Assembly: GCF_000332195.1 (NCBI RefSeq)
Contig: NZ_KB235922.1
Span: 5,057,322 to 5,121,321 of the forward strand
Reading direction: 5' to 3'
Origin: Pleurocapsa sp. PCC 7319
GTDB taxonomy: Bacteria > Cyanobacteriota > Cyanobacteriia > Cyanobacteriales > Xenococcaceae
Length of the DNA stretch: 64,000 bases
The stretch's first letter is position 1. Every line of letters starts with the position of its first letter. The translations under genes and the position numbers were made by a program. Under the pieces are notes generated by a model that was not told the DNA's origin, ran no database searches, and worked only from the letters and a program-made list of their open reading frames with translations. Below, piece after piece: positions 1-10,659 of this stretch.

Positions 1-1
1 A

Positions 2-73
2 GTAAGACCCAGTATTCACAGTCAAGAAGTTTTAGCTAGATTAGATGAATTAATTCAGGAACCATCTAGTTAG
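2..73 (+). CDS. C-terminal fragment of an upstream gene, probably a serine/threonine protein kinase
   Basis: Only the last 23 codons lie in the window, in frame 2, ending with TAG at 71-73. The peptide begins RPSIHSQEVLARLDEL, which resembles the end of cyanobacterial Ser/Thr kinase domains, where a basic-Pro-Ser segment is followed by a helix of the form AxEVLxxLxxL. The next gene, 64 bases downstream on the same strand, is a kinase-like protein, so the two may be a tandem pair. The assignment rests on very few residues and is an inference. Confidence 0.45.
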   Translation, partial: VRPSIHSQEVLARLDELIQEPSS

Positions 74-137
74 AAAATTAGACTAAGTTATAGATAGTTA
101 TACTGAATCTTCACAACTGTAAATTAATTAGACTTGC

Positions 138-1646
138 ATGCAGTCAATAGTTGGCAAAATATTGAGTGACCGCTATCGTGTTATCCAAGAACTAAGTCAG
201 GATGCCTTTAGCAAAACTTATTTGGCTGAAGATCTAGGACAGGCTGGTAGTCCTCAATGCCATATAGAGAGATTACAGCCCCAATATGACAGTGAAATTC
301 TAGGGGCTCAATCTTGGCGAAAAGTTTTACAGACGTTTGTCGACCAAGGAACTATTCTTAAACATATCAGCCAACATCCACAAATTCCCCAACTATTGGC
401 TTTCTTTGAGAGCGATCGCGAATTTTTTCTGGTTCGGGAACTTATTCAAGGAGTAAGTCTAGAACAAAAAATAGCAGAATCTTTAATTAGTGAATCTGAA
501 GCTATCAGTTGGCTACAAGAAATTTTGGAAATTTTAAACTTTATTCATAAAGCTGGTGTAGCCCATTTAAATATTCAGCCTTCAAGTCTAATTGAGCACC
601 AAAATGGTAAAAAATTTTTAACTGATTTTGCCGGAATCAAAAACTCAATTTTATTTGGCAATCAATCTTTTAATACCGTAAGCAATCAAGCTTTTACCCC
701 TCAAGAACAACAAGAAGGCAAGCCCAACTTTACTACTGACATTTATGCTTTGGGAAAAATAATTATCTATAGTTTAACAGGGGATATTACCGAAACAATT
801 CAATCAGAATCTTTACCATCCGAAAATACCCACAATATATCCAACTCCAGATATATATCTATTGCCAAAATTAGACCACAGCTAGCCGATTTACTAAACA
901 AAATGGTTAGCACTCGCCCTGAACAACGTTACCAGTCGGCAGCAGAAGTTTTGGCTGAACTAGATTTTGAGCAGAACGTAGTTACTTTACCGCCTCCTTT
1001 CTTTAGCAATCCCCAAGCATTTCAAGTTCCCCCCTCAAGTTTTTCCAATAGATCTAGTTCCAAAGCATCAGGAAGTCGTTCTAAGTTTATTCAAGGAATA
1101 ATTTGGTCACTTCTAACTTTACCTTTTATAGTTGCCTTAGGGATAATATTTATCGGAATTAATAAAAATGCCTATAAAAGCTTTATCGAATATACTAATA
1201 ACGCTTATCAATTTAGGATTAAATATCCTCTAGATTGGACATATCAAGAGCTAGATGATCCAATCACAGGAGAAATAGTTGTTTTTACTTCTCCTTTAGA
1301 AACAGATGCTGATTTATTCCTGGAAAAGGTAAATATTACCGTTGAATATTTATCACCAGAACCGACGGATTTAGAGCAATATACGCAAACTGTTTTCGAG
1401 CGCATTAATCATGAAAATGGTGACGCAATCGAAATTTATCAAGATCGCAAAACAAAAATTGGTCAATCTCCTGCCCGAATGGTAGTTTATTCGCGGCAAG
1501 AGGGAAGTTTATCGTTAAGACAAATGGAAACTTTTACGATTAAGAATAATCAGGTCTATATTGCAATTTATACAGCGGAAACAGAAAAATTTTCTAAATT
1601 TTTAGAAACTGCCAACAAAATGATTGACTCTTGGGAAATACAATAA
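138..1646 (+). CDS. Membrane-anchored pseudokinase with a C-terminal PsbP-like domain
   Basis: The 502-residue protein has three parts. Residues 12-280 have the fold signature of a cyanobacterial Ser/Thr kinase. Residues 281-320 are a Pro/Ser-rich linker and 321-341 a hydrophobic transmembrane helix. Residues 350-502 look like the PsbP/Mog1-type domain often found behind cyanobacterial kinases (YQFRIKYPLDWTYQ near the start). The kinase part has lost its catalytic residues. The glycine loop reads LSQDAFSKTY, the ATP-binding Lys position is Glu44, the HRD Asp is Asn145 (HLN), the catalytic-loop Lys and Asn are Gln147 and Ser150, and only the Asp of DFG remains (Asp163, DFA). It is therefore probably a scaffold or regulatory pseudokinase facing the cytoplasm, with the PsbP-like part across the membrane. 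A string of four TAATTAW heptamers follows the stop codon. Confidence 0.8.
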   Translation: MQSIVGKILSDRYRVIQELSQDAFSKTYLAEDLGQAGSPQCHIERLQPQYDSEILGAQSWRKVLQTFVDQGTILKHISQHPQIPQLLAFFESDREFFLVRELIQGVSLEQKIAESLISESEAISWLQEILEILNFIHKAGVAHLNIQPSSLIEHQNGKKFLTDFAGIKNSILFGNQSFNTVSNQAFTPQEQQEGKPNFTTDIYALGKIIIYSLTGDITETIQSESLPSENTHNISNSRYISIAKIRPQLADLLNKMVSTRPEQRYQSAAEVLAELDFEQNVVTLPPPFFSNPQAFQVPPSSFSNRSSSKASGSRSKFIQGIIWSLLTLPFIVALGIIFIGINKNAYKSFIEYTNNAYQFRIKYPLDWTYQELDDPITGEIVVFTSPLETDADLFLEKVNITVEYLSPEPTDLEQYTQTVFERINHENGDAIEIYQDRKTKIGQSPARMVVYSRQEGSLSLRQMETFTIKNNQVYIAIYTAETEKFSKFLETANKMIDSWEIQ

Positions 1647-1647
1647 G

Positions 1648-1675
1648 TAATTAATAATTAATAATTATTAATTAT
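1648..1675. repeat. Heptanucleotide tandem repeat, four units
   Basis: Four consecutive 7-bp units read TAATTAA, TAATTAA, TAATTAT and TAATTAT. They sit directly after the pseudokinase stop codon and run into the end of the convergent glycosyltransferase gene. This is one of many 7-bp arrays in the window (see the finding on heptad repeats). Confidence 0.7.
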
Positions 1676-2748
1676 GAAAAATAATTAGAGATTTCTTGAG
1701 CAATTGTAGAAGCTCCATCTTTAGCTAAACGCTCTGTTTTGCGAGGAGGTAGCAAATTCTGTTGTAAGAAATTCCAGTCTCCTTGAAAAAATTCCTCAGG
1801 AGAAATAATTTGATGCTGCGAATAGTCTTGGATATTATCAAGCAATATTTGTGACTCGGCAAAGTCTTGGCGAGTTAGGGAAACGATTGGTAAGTCTAAG
1901 CATAATGCCTCTGAAAAAGTACTAAATCCTGGTTTAGAAATTATTCGTCCGCAAATAGGCATAAAATCAAGAGGACGGAAATCATGACTGGTAATTTTTA
2001 GTAAATTAGATAAATCTGGCGCATTTCGGTCAAAAGTGATAAATTGCCACTCCTGAAAATTATTTAAATTCTCATAAGGAATCGTTTGTAATCCTAAACC
2101 GCCAAATGTCAGCAAAACAGTTCTTTCAGACGGTATAGTAAGCCCAAATCTTTCTTTTAATTCTGCTTGACCATATTGAGGAGTACTTCCGGTTAGTCCC
2201 ACATCAGTAATCTGGGGAAAGGCACTCATCGGCTCGGCTAGGGGCAAACGAAACAAGCGATCGCTCTGTTGATAGTAGTTTTCAATCCAATCAACTACCT
2301 TGTTAAAGCTTGCTCCCCAATCACGATAAATATAATCCCAGCCAAAATTACTCATCATCCAACAGGGAACACCCGCTGCTCTGGCAATGGGAGCAGCTAA
2401 AGCAGGAATATCAGCTAACACTAATTTCACATTATGATGACGAATATAGTCTGCTTCTTCGGCGATAATGTCATCTTGTCGGGCAATAATCGACTGCATC
2501 TTTCCCAGGGTAGCCTGTTTATCCATGGTCAAGCTATCGCTTTGAATTACCCCCACATCAAAAACACGCTGACGATAAACAAAATTTCCCTTAACATAAG
2601 ACTTTAACAACCATTCAGGAGCAACAGTCACAAAAATCAGCTTAATATCAGGACGTAGTTGTTGTAATTTTGCTACTACAGTAGCTACCCGCGTGGCATG
2701 ACCAAAGCCATGACTAGTTACTGCGATATAGATGGCTGCGTGAGACAT
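1672..2748 (-). CDS. Glycosyltransferase of the GT-B (MurG / arabinokinase N-terminal) type
   Basis: The protein has 358 residues if the ATG at 2748 is used; the reading frame can be extended five codons to a TTG. The N-terminus (IYIAVTSHGFGHATR) has the conserved SHGxGHxxR pattern of UDP-GlcNAc transferase-like and L-arabinokinase N-terminal domains. The C-terminal half has the donor-binding turn of GT-B enzymes (KPGFSTFSEAL, about residue 275) after a hydrophobic strand. No transmembrane segment is evident, so it is probably cytosolic or peripheral. The donor and acceptor sugars cannot be read from the sequence. The gene converges on the pseudokinase gene. Confidence 0.7.
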   Translation of the reverse strand: MSHAAIYIAVTSHGFGHATRVATVVAKLQQLRPDIKLIFVTVAPEWLLKSYVKGNFVYRQRVFDVGVIQSDSLTMDKQATLGKMQSIIARQDDIIAEEADYIRHHNVKLVLADIPALAAPIARAAGVPCWMMSNFGWDYIYRDWGASFNKVVDWIENYYQQSDRLFRLPLAEPMSAFPQITDVGLTGSTPQYGQAELKERFGLTIPSERTVLLTFGGLGLQTIPYENLNNFQEWQFITFDRNAPDLSNLLKITSHDFRPLDFMPICGRIISKPGFSTFSEALCLDLPIVSLTRQDFAESQILLDNIQDYSQHQIISPEEFFQGDWNFLQQNLLPPRKTERLAKDGASTIAQEISNYFS

Positions 2749-2887
2749 GAAGTAAATTAACAATCAAAAAAGTTGCAATAGTACTCTAGCAAATTTGAAT
2801 TAAAGGATAAATCTTCTGACTCCGAATTAACCTATAACTCCGAACTTTTTTAACATCCATCATTTTTAAATTGGCAGACTAATAGCT

Positions 2888-3763
2888 CTATTGTCCAACA
2901 TACCGATGTAAGAAACTCTCGAGAGATTCCATTTTCATACCAAAAGTGGCTTCTAAAAGAGCAATCTCATCTACAGTACAGAAGAACTCATTAGCCAAGA
3001 GAGTACGGAATGTTCCTAATGATTTGTTTAGCTGAGGATTAATTAACCCAATTCCCATTCTTAAACCGTCAAACAGTTGTAGGGGTGGATTAATTACAAT
3101 TGGCTCTCGGTTAAATAAGCGAGCAAAAATACGAGGAATATCTTCTCTTTTGAGAATATCAGGACCACCGACTGCAAATATTTGGTTTTTGGCAGCTTCG
3201 ATTTGAGTTGAGGCGATCGCAATTCTCGCTAAATCATCAGTACTCACTATAGAAGAACGATTTTTTTGCTCTCCAATAGAAAAGTAAATTCCTGTATCTC
3301 TAAATCTCTCAGCTAGAGGAATTAGATTATTAGCAAATCCGGAAGGACGAAGAATTGTATAATTTAAACCACTAGCAATCAGATACTTTTCAACTTCACG
3401 CTTAGCTTTGAAAGTAGTGGCATCTTGATATCCCCGCTCTACTCCCAAAACAGAAATAAATACAAAATGCTCAACATTATTAGCTACTGCCTGATCGATC
3501 AAATCAATGTTGGCTCGGTAGTCTAAAGCTTGAGCATCGCTTCCCGAACCATGACTACTGATAATATATTTGACATTTTGACAAGCTTTAGCAATATCTC
3601 TTTCTTGTTTTAAGTCCCCGATAAAAATTTCTGCGCCTCGGTCTTCTAACTCTCCATAACTGGAAGATAGGCGGACAAAGGCTTTTACTTGCTCTTCATT
3701 TTCTCTTAATTGTCTGACAATTCTACGACCTAAAGATCCCGTTGCACCAGTGATTAAATACAT
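2888..3763 (-). CDS. Atypical short-chain dehydrogenase, NmrA/Ycf39-like NAD(P)-binding protein
   Basis: The 291-residue protein starts with a Rossmann motif (MYLITGATGSLGRRIV, GxxGxxG). After it come an acidic strand end (GDL at about residue 50) and the segment HFVFISVLG typical of atypical SDRs. The catalytic YxxxK is not conserved as such; KAKREVEKYL occupies the region. Related cyanobacterial proteins include Ycf39, which binds chlorophyll and helps photosystem II assembly, and NmrA-like redox sensors. Which subgroup this belongs to cannot be decided by eye. It is monocistronic, with an AT-rich spacer of about 200 bp upstream. Confidence 0.7.
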   Translation of the reverse strand: MYLITGATGSLGRRIVRQLRENEEQVKAFVRLSSSYGELEDRGAEIFIGDLKQERDIAKACQNVKYIISSHGSGSDAQALDYRANIDLIDQAVANNVEHFVFISVLGVERGYQDATTFKAKREVEKYLIASGLNYTILRPSGFANNLIPLAERFRDTGIYFSIGEQKNRSSIVSTDDLARIAIASTQIEAAKNQIFAVGGPDILKREDIPRIFARLFNREPIVINPPLQLFDGLRMGIGLINPQLNKSLGTFRTLLANEFFCTVDEIALLEATFGMKMESLESFLHRYVGQ

Positions 3764-3793
3764 TGCAGTCCCTATTTTAAAAGCTTATAGATG

Positions 3794-3814
3794 TTAACTA
3801 TTAGCCGTTAGCTT
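3794..3814. repeat. Degenerate heptanucleotide repeat, three units
   Basis: The units TTAACTA, TTAGCCG and TTAGCTT follow one another just upstream of the NmrA-like gene. Units differ by two or three bases, so this is an eroded example of the 7-bp arrays seen elsewhere. Confidence 0.5.
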
Positions 3815-3964
3815 GTTGTCAAATTTTGCTCTTATATGCAAAAATTCTAGAAAAAAATAAGCTAAATAGTCAATCTATGAATAGATATAGTTTGAACTAG
3901 ATATCCCAATAGCTAACTAATAGGAATTAGCTTTTAATAATAAACACAAAAGAAGAAACTTCAA

Positions 3965-4753
3965 TTATTTTTCTGATTGTTTAAATTGTTTTTCTACAGC
4001 AGTAACTAAAAAGTCTCTGGGGACAAATCTAGGAACATTTACTAGCAGTTTGTTACTAATACCACCTGTTACCAAAGTAGATTGCTTTTTATCCATCGCT
4101 TTAAGAGCTTGTTCAACCACTTCTTCACTAGAAGCCATACTGTTACCATTCCCGTTAGCAAATGTATCTGGGAAGTCAGCTCGTTTAAAGAATTCTGATT
4201 CAGTAGGTCCCGGACAGACAGCTAAAACATGAACCCCTAGATCTTTGTTTTCTGCCCATAAAGCCTCGCTAAAGTTTAGTACAAATGCTTTGGTCGCAGC
4301 ATAAACTGACATGTAGGGCAAAGGTTGAAAACCAGCAATGGAAGAAATATTAATAATTCCTCCACTACCACGCTGTTGCATCTCTGGTAAAAACAACCCT
4401 GTAAGCTCTAATAGAACAGTAATATTTAGCTGAACCATTGCCATCTGCTTACTTAAAGTGCGATCGCTAAATGCTCCATAGTCGCCAAATCCGGCATTAT
4501 TGATCAATAGATCCACAGTTAAACTTTGTGCCTGAACTCGATCAAATACTACTTGTCCTGCCCCTGGTTCGGTTAAATCTTTAACTATAACCTCGGTTTT
4601 AATTTGATGTTTGGAAGTTAATTCACTAGCAAGCTGCTCCAACTTATCTTGCGATCGCGCAATTAAGATTAAATTCATGTTTCTGCTTGCTAATTCTCGG
4701 GCAAATGTCTCTCCAATTCCTGAAGATGCACCTGTAATTAAAGCAGTTTTCAT
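3965..4753 (-). CDS. Classical short-chain dehydrogenase/reductase (DltE-like)
   Basis: The 262 residues contain the standard classical SDR set: cofactor motif TGASSGIGETFA near residue 7, NNAG at about 85, an active-site Ser in ISSIAGF and the YAATK catalytic Tyr/Lys pair near 150, and a PG motif after it. Length and motifs match NAD(P)-dependent oxidoreductases of the DltE/YqjQ group. The substrate is unknown. It lies in the same orientation as the NmrA-like gene but 200 bp away, so co-transcription is uncertain. Confidence 0.85.
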   Translation of the reverse strand: MKTALITGASSGIGETFARELASRNMNLILIARSQDKLEQLASELTSKHQIKTEVIVKDLTEPGAGQVVFDRVQAQSLTVDLLINNAGFGDYGAFSDRTLSKQMAMVQLNITVLLELTGLFLPEMQQRGSGGIINISSIAGFQPLPYMSVYAATKAFVLNFSEALWAENKDLGVHVLAVCPGPTESEFFKRADFPDTFANGNGNSMASSEEVVEQALKAMDKKQSTLVTGGISNKLLVNVPRFVPRDFLVTAVEKQFKQSEK

Positions 4754-5142
4754 ATTTTCCTTTTAACTCTTAGTTTTGTTACAGATTGTAACGCAACTTT
4801 AATTAGCGTTTGATAATTAAGAGCGGGGGAGCGAAATTTACGGTGGCCAAAATTTTAATTGCCGTTACTCGTTACTTTTTACTTTCCAGAAACTAAACAG
4901 AATCATTAAAGGCTAAAACCTACGTCATAATTAGTTTCTGACCTTATTTTGCGAGGCAAAGTATTTCCCCTGTTGCCTGTTGCCTGTTGCTTACCTCGTC
5001 AGAGGCTCGTTACTTAAAGCGTCTCAATTATTTAACTCCTACACCTTTCTTCGTTCACCCATTAAGAGCTGTCTTTCTGCATAACTTTAAATTATCAAAC
5101 TAACAATTACTGATAATTGATAACTGGTAACGAATAGCTATT
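4754..5142. other. Non-coding spacer rich in heptad repeats
   Basis: No gene is seen in these 389 bp. They contain three 7-bp arrays: GTTACTY-like units at 4864-4884, three exact CCTGTTG units at 4969-4989, and degenerate ACTGATA-like units at 5109-5136 that abut the stop codon of the acetyltransferase gene. Confidence 0.6.
4969..4989. repeat. Heptanucleotide tandem repeat (CCTGTTG)3
   Basis: Three perfect copies of CCTGTTG lie in tandem in an intergenic spacer. The 7-bp period is that of cyanobacterial STRR sequences. Confidence 0.8.
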
Positions 5143-5718
<576 letters not shown>

Positions 5719-5887
5719 TTAGTTATATTAGTCTATTTTTAGGCGTAAAAGTATGTCGTGCCAGAAAAACTATACCTTCGTAAATACCAGTCAATTCCTA
5801 ACTAAACTTATAATTAGAATTTTTTGGTCAAAATTGACACAATAGTAAGTTGAAAATTCCTTAGAAATATGGTGATACGATAGGAAA

Positions 5888-6760
5888 ATGCCATCGATCA
5901 AAATACTGGAAACACTTCATACCTATGAGCTAACTGCCCCTGTAGCCAACTCCCAGCTTCCTGTGTTGGTTTTTGTTCACGGCTGGCTTTTAAGCCGTCA
6001 TTACTGGCAGCCTTTGGTACAACTATTGCAATCGGACTATCAATGTTTACTTTATGATGCTAGGGGTTTTGGAGATTCGGCAACTATTGGAACAAATCAT
6101 CATGAAAATCAACCAAGAAACTATAGTCTCAATGCCTATGCTCAAGATTTGGAATGTTTACTTAAAGATTTAGATATCAAACAAGCTTGGATAATTGGTC
6201 ATTCCCTAGGAGGAAGCGTTGCTTTGTGGACAGCCGATCTTTGCCCAGAGATCGTTAAAGGTGTTATCTGTCTTAATACTGGCGGTGGAATTTATTTAAA
6301 AGAAGAGTTTGAACGTTTTCGTAATGCTGGAAAGCAGTTAGTGAAGTTACGTCCTCATTGGTTACGTTATGTCCCCTTTTTAAGTTTTCTCTTTTCTCGA
6401 ATGATGGTGGCTCGTCCTCTGGAACTAAGATGGGGTCGTCAAAGAGTTATTGATTTTATTCAAGCCGATGAACAGGCTGCTTTAGGAGCATTATTAGAAT
6501 CTACTACCGAAACTGAAGTTCATTTATTACCTCAATTAGTTTCGCGATTGTCACAACCTGTTTATTTTATTGCCGGGGAAAAAGATCAAGTGATGGAACT
6601 AAAATACGTTCATCATTTGGCAAGTTTCCATCGATTATTTGCTACTCATGAGAGCAATGTCTTTGAAATTCCCAATTGCGGTCACTTGGTCATGATTGAG
6701 TGTCCTGAAGAAGTCGCGTCCATCGCCCGCAAAATTTTAAATAAGTACAGAGAACAATAA
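5888..6760 (+). CDS. Alpha/beta hydrolase
   Basis: The 290-residue protein shows an alpha/beta-hydrolase core: an HGW oxyanion region near residue 31 (VFVHGWLLS), a strand-turn-helix DARGFGDS, the nucleophile elbow GHSLGGS near residue 104 and a C-terminal His in NCGHLVMIE. A Asp is offered by AGEKDQVMEL. No signal peptide is visible. The substrate cannot be told; esterase, epoxide-hydrolase or thioesterase activities are all possible. A 220-bp intergenic region with divergent orientation separates it from the Ycf52-like gene. Confidence 0.85.
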   Translation: MPSIKILETLHTYELTAPVANSQLPVLVFVHGWLLSRHYWQPLVQLLQSDYQCLLYDARGFGDSATIGTNHHENQPRNYSLNAYAQDLECLLKDLDIKQAWIIGHSLGGSVALWTADLCPEIVKGVICLNTGGGIYLKEEFERFRNAGKQLVKLRPHWLRYVPFLSFLFSRMMVARPLELRWGRQRVIDFIQADEQAALGALLESTTETEVHLLPQLVSRLSQPVYFIAGEKDQVMELKYVHHLASFHRLFATHESNVFEIPNCGHLVMIECPEEVASIARKILNKYREQ

Positions 6761-6835
6761 TTTATTATTACTGCCTCTGCACATTAATCAAAAAAAGTCT
6801 AGAAATTTACTAGAAATTTACTAGAAATTTAAATA

Positions 6836-9763
6836 TTATTCTTGATAGACATCTATACCTGCACAGGAACAAACCAAATTACGATCGCCATAAGCATTAT
6901 TAATTCTACCTACGGGTACCCAGAATTTATGTTCTTTCGTCCAGGGTGCAGGGTAAGCTGCTTGTTCTCGACTATAGGGATGATCCCATTCACCACAGAT
7001 GAGAGAATGAGCAGTATGGGGAGCATTTTTTAAAGGATTATTATGAGGATCTATTGACCCATTAGCGATCGCTTCTGCTTCCCGATAGATAGCAATCATG
7101 GCATCACAATAACGGTCTAGTTCTTCTTTGGACTCACTTTCCGTTGGTTCAATCATTACCGTTCCAATTACTGGCCAAGAAACCGTTGGCGCATGAAAGC
7201 CATAGTCCATTAATCTTTTAGCAACATCATCTACTTCTACTCCTGCCCGTTTTTTTAAAGGACGTAAATCGATAATACATTCGTGAGCCACAAAACCAGC
7301 TTCTCCTTTAAATAACACTGAATAATATGGCTCCAGAAGCTTTGCCATATAATTTGCATTGAGAATGGCTATTTTTGTTGCCTGAGTTAAGCCCTTAGCT
7401 CCCATCATGGCAATATACATCCAAGAAATAGTCAAAATACTGGCACTTCCCCAAGGAGCAGCAGAAATTGCTCCAATAGGCTGAGCATTTTTAGAAGTTA
7501 AAGGAGTTGTCGGCAAAAATGATACTAAATGAGGCATTACCCCAATTGGACCTACTCCAGGACCACCACCACCATGAGGAATACAGAAGGTCTTGTGTAA
7601 GTTTAGGTGACAGACATCTGCCCCAATGTCGCCAGGACAGCATAAACCAACTTGGGCATTCATATTTGCCCCATCCATATAAACTTGTCCACCATATTCA
7701 TGAACAACGGCACAGATAGTCTTAATTTCCGCTTCAAATACTCCATGAGTTGAAGGGTAAGTTACCATCAACGCAGCTAAATTTTGCTGATGCTTTTCTG
7801 CTTTAGTTTGCAAGTCATGAAGATCAATATTGCCATCTGCATCACATTTGACTACTACTACTTTCATGCCGCACATTACTGCGCTGGCAGGATTTGTTCC
7901 GTGTGCCGATTCGGGAATCAAACAAATATGACGGTGTGCTTCCCCGCGAGCATGATGATACTTACGAATCACTTGTAAACCTGCATATTCTCCTTGAGAA
8001 CCAGCATTAGGCTGTAGAGAGATCCCAGCAAAACCTGTAATTTCGGCTAGCCAAGTTTCTAACTCGGAAAATAATTCTTGATAACCTTGAGTTTGCTCTA
8101 GGGGAGCAAAAGGATGAATATTACCAAATTCTGCCCAAGTAACGGGAATCATTTCCGCAGTAGCATTCAGCTTCATGGTGCAAGAACCCAGAGGAATCAT
8201 TGAAGTTGTCAAAGATATATCCTTGGTTTCTAATTGGTGGAGATAACGTAATAATTCAGTTTCTGAATGATAGCGATTAAATACTTCTTCAGTCAGGTAG
8301 GGAGTAGTACGAGTTAGATAAGTTTGCAGTTGATGTGTAGAGTTGGAAATTAAATCTGCAACAGTAAAAGGTAATTCCGTAGTATCGGCAAAAATTTGCC
8401 AAAGGTCGACTAAATCTTGTTCAGTAGTTGTTTCATCTAAAGAAACACCAATATTATTCGTATTTAACCAACGTAAATTTATTTGCTTACTGGCTGCAAC
8501 TTTAAGAATATCTACTGCAAGTTTATCGCCTGTTTCGATATTAATAGTATCAAAGAAATTTTGCGAAGTGATTCTATAACCCAAGGATTCTAATCCTGCT
8601 GCTAGAGTTACTGTGAGCTGATGAACTCTCTCGGCGATCGCCTTAATTCCTGCCGGACCATGATAGACAGCATACATTGAGGCAATTACAGCTAACAATA
8701 CTTGTGCTGTGCAAATATTGCTAGTGGCTTTTTCTCGACGGATATGTTGTTCTCTAGTTTGCAATGCCAAACGCAAAGCGGAATTACCATGAACATCTTT
8801 AGAAACCCCCACAATACGTCCGGGTACTTGACGCTGATATTTCTCTTTAGTAGCAAAATAGGCGGCATGAGGTCCTCCATAACCGAGAGGAACACCAAAT
8901 CTTTGTGTGCTGCCCACCGCTATATCTGCCCCAAACTCTCCAGGGGGAGTCAGCACAGTCAAGCTCAGAATATCAGCAGCCACAATAGCTAAACCTTTAG
9001 CTTCGTGTACTTGAGTAATAAACTGATGATAGTCATTAATAGTACCGTCGGTTGCAGGATACTGTAATAGTGCGCCAAAAATTGGCGTAGAAAAATCGAA
9101 TTTAGTATAGTCTTCAACAATAACTTCAATGCCTAAAGGTAGAGCGCGAGTTTTAATTACTTCTATCGTTTGGGGATGACAACCTGTATCAACAAAAAAA
9201 CTTTTAGCCTTGGTTTTGCATAGACCATAACTCATGCTCATAGCTTCTGCTGCTGCGGTAGCTTCATCTAACAGCGAAGAATTAGCAATTTCGAGACCTG
9301 TCAAATCGACAATCATGGTTTGGAAGTTGAGCAATGCCTCCAGTCTGCCCTGAGCAATTTCAGCCTGGTAAGGTGTGTAAGAAGTGTACCAACCAGGATT
9401 TTCGAGAATATTGCGCAAGATTACGGCAGGAGTAATGCAGTTATAGTACCCCATGCCAATAAAAGAGCGATAAATTTGATTTTGCGAGGCGATCGCTCTT
9501 AACCTAGCTAAAGCAGTAGGTTCAGTTTGGGCTTCGGGTAATTGTAACGGTTTATTAAGACGAATAGCGGAGGGAACAGTCTGATCGATTAATTCATCTA
9601 AACTATTGACCCCTATTACCTGCAACATCTCTTGTATCTGATGCTGGTTAACTCCAATATGTCTTGAGTCAAAAGAATCAATTTTATTAATAGAACTTTT
9701 ATCGGTAATATTTGCTTGAGGCTGGGAAATTTGAGATTCTACAGCAAAATTTAAGTTAACCAT
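6836..9763 (-). CDS. gcvP: Glycine dehydrogenase (decarboxylating), P-protein of the glycine cleavage system
   Basis: The 975 residues match a full-length single-chain P-protein. The N-terminal half begins the family block [11 protein letters not shown], followed by the [12 protein letters not shown] region. The C-terminal half contains [13 protein letters not shown] and the pyridoxal-phosphate lysine segment [18 protein letters not shown]. The enzyme decarboxylates glycine and passes the aminomethyl group to the lipoyl arm of GcvH, which is encoded just upstream on the same strand (215 bp away). In cyanobacteria this recycles photorespiratory glycine. gcvT is not in the window. The non-coding leader shows no glycine-riboswitch-like sequence. 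Confidence 0.98.
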   Translation of the reverse strand: MVNLNFAVESQISQPQANITDKSSINKIDSFDSRHIGVNQHQIQEMLQVIGVNSLDELIDQTVPSAIRLNKPLQLPEAQTEPTALARLRAIASQNQIYRSFIGMGYYNCITPAVILRNILENPGWYTSYTPYQAEIAQGRLEALLNFQTMIVDLTGLEIANSSLLDEATAAAEAMSMSYGLCKTKAKSFFVDTGCHPQTIEVIKTRALPLGIEVIVEDYTKFDFSTPIFGALLQYPATDGTINDYHQFITQVHEAKGLAIVAADILSLTVLTPPGEFGADIAVGSTQRFGVPLGYGGPHAAYFATKEKYQRQVPGRIVGVSKDVHGNSALRLALQTREQHIRREKATSNICTAQVLLAVIASMYAVYHGPAGIKAIAERVHQLTVTLAAGLESLGYRITSQNFFDTINIETGDKLAVDILKVAASKQINLRWLNTNNIGVSLDETTTEQDLVDLWQIFADTTELPFTVADLISNSTHQLQTYLTRTTPYLTEEVFNRYHSETELLRYLHQLETKDISLTTSMIPLGSCTMKLNATAEMIPVTWAEFGNIHPFAPLEQTQGYQELFSELETWLAEITGFAGISLQPNAGSQGEYAGLQVIRKYHHARGEAHRHICLIPESAHGTNPASAVMCGMKVVVVKCDADGNIDLHDLQTKAEKHQQNLAALMVTYPSTHGVFEAEIKTICAVVHEYGGQVYMDGANMNAQVGLCCPGDIGADVCHLNLHKTFCIPHGGGGPGVGPIGVMPHLVSFLPTTPLTSKNAQPIGAISAAPWGSASILTISWMYIAMMGAKGLTQATKIAILNANYMAKLLEPYYSVLFKGEAGFVAHECIIDLRPLKKRAGVEVDDVAKRLMDYGFHAPTVSWPVIGTVMIEPTESESKEELDRYCDAMIAIYREAEAIANGSIDPHNNPLKNAPHTAHSLICGEWDHPYSREQAAYPAPWTKEHKFWVPVGRINNAYGDRNLVCSCAGIDVYQE

Positions 9764-9978
9764 ATCAATATTAAATATTGTATTGTTTCTAGGTAAAAAA
9801 ATAGTGGTGCATTGTCAACTGAGTACCGCAACCACTTTGTTCCGCGATTTTTAATAAAGGTTAACAAATTTTACCCTCTAAGAGAAGCAATTTGTCAAGA
9901 ATCTGTATGCTTATTTTTACATTGAGAAAGTAGAAGCTTAATTATTGATAATCAAGGGCTCAAATCATCTGAATGTTT

Positions 9979-10377
9979 TTAGGTATCCATACCTTCAACT
10001 TGAGCGCGATATTCGCTAGCGGTAAGAGTGTCTGCTAACTCATCGTCTGGATCGTCTACTTTAACTTTAATTAACCAACCTTCTCCATAGGGATCTTCGG
10101 CGAGCGTTTCTGGTGCATCGATGGCAGTTTCGTTACGATCAATTACTGTTCCTGAAACTGGTGGATACAGATCTTCTACAGCTTTAACAGATTCAATTGT
10201 TCCCAGAGTTTCTCCTACTTCTACTGCATCACCGACCTCTGGTAGCTCTAAAAAAACTACATCTCCCAACTGATCGATCGCAAAGGCACTAACCCCAATC
10301 GTAGCGATTTCGCCATCAAAACGGACATATTCGTGACTATCTAGATATCTTAAATCTTCTGGATATTCTATCTCCAT
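9979..10377 (-). CDS. gcvH: Glycine cleavage system H protein
   Basis: The 132-residue protein carries the lipoyl-attachment segment [15 protein letters not shown], with the lipoylated Lys at residue 65. The ATG at 10377 is preferred over the upstream TTG-type extension because GAGAGGGG lies six bases before it and it gives the usual family start ([18 protein letters not shown]). It shuttles intermediates between the P, T and L proteins. The gene precedes gcvP in the same orientation with a spacer of about 215 bp, so the two may form one transcription unit or have separate promoters. Confidence 0.96.
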   Translation of the reverse strand: MEIEYPEDLRYLDSHEYVRFDGEIATIGVSAFAIDQLGDVVFLELPEVGDAVEVGETLGTIESVKAVEDLYPPVSGTVIDRNETAIDAPETLAEDPYGEGWLIKVKVDDPDDELADTLTASEYRAQVEGMDT

Positions 10378-10497
10378 TATTCCCCTCTCAATCGTGAGCA
10401 AAATCTAGTTTACAACAATGATCAGTTAATTAGGGTGTTCGGTTTTGAGTTTGAAAAATTATTGTACATTTTGGATAAATGCTTAATGTGAAATAGC

Positions 10498-10540
10498 GGT
10501 GAGACCCCGCGTCGCTCTTAGGCGCAAGGGAATGCTCACC
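10498..10540. repeat. Long imperfect intergenic hairpin
   Basis: GGTGAG at 10498-10503 pairs with CTCACC at 10535-10540. Inside are nested CCC/GGG and CGC/GCG pairs around the loop TCTTAG. The hairpin lies between the divergent gcvH and ggt genes with no T-tract, so it is more likely a palindromic repeat than a terminator. Two AGCTATC heptamers follow at 10571-10584. Confidence 0.5.
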
Positions 10541-10659
10541 AAGAAGCTTCGTTCAGATTAAACGGTTTTTAGCTATCAGCTATCAGCCTCTTTGACCAAT
10601 ATATTACTTTAAACTGATAATTAGAAACTCTACTCCTTTTACTCTTTAAATTTTGACCT

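Noticed and set aside
4864-5136. CRISPR-like array
   Set aside because: The repeats are only 7 bp and contiguous, without spacers, and no cas gene is near.
6842-9502. Several plus-strand frames inside the gcvP region
   Set aside because: They are shadows of gcvP on the opposite strand, with no family features.
9764-9978. Glycine riboswitch in front of gcvP
   Set aside because: No glycine-aptamer-like conserved segment could be found on either strand of the spacer.
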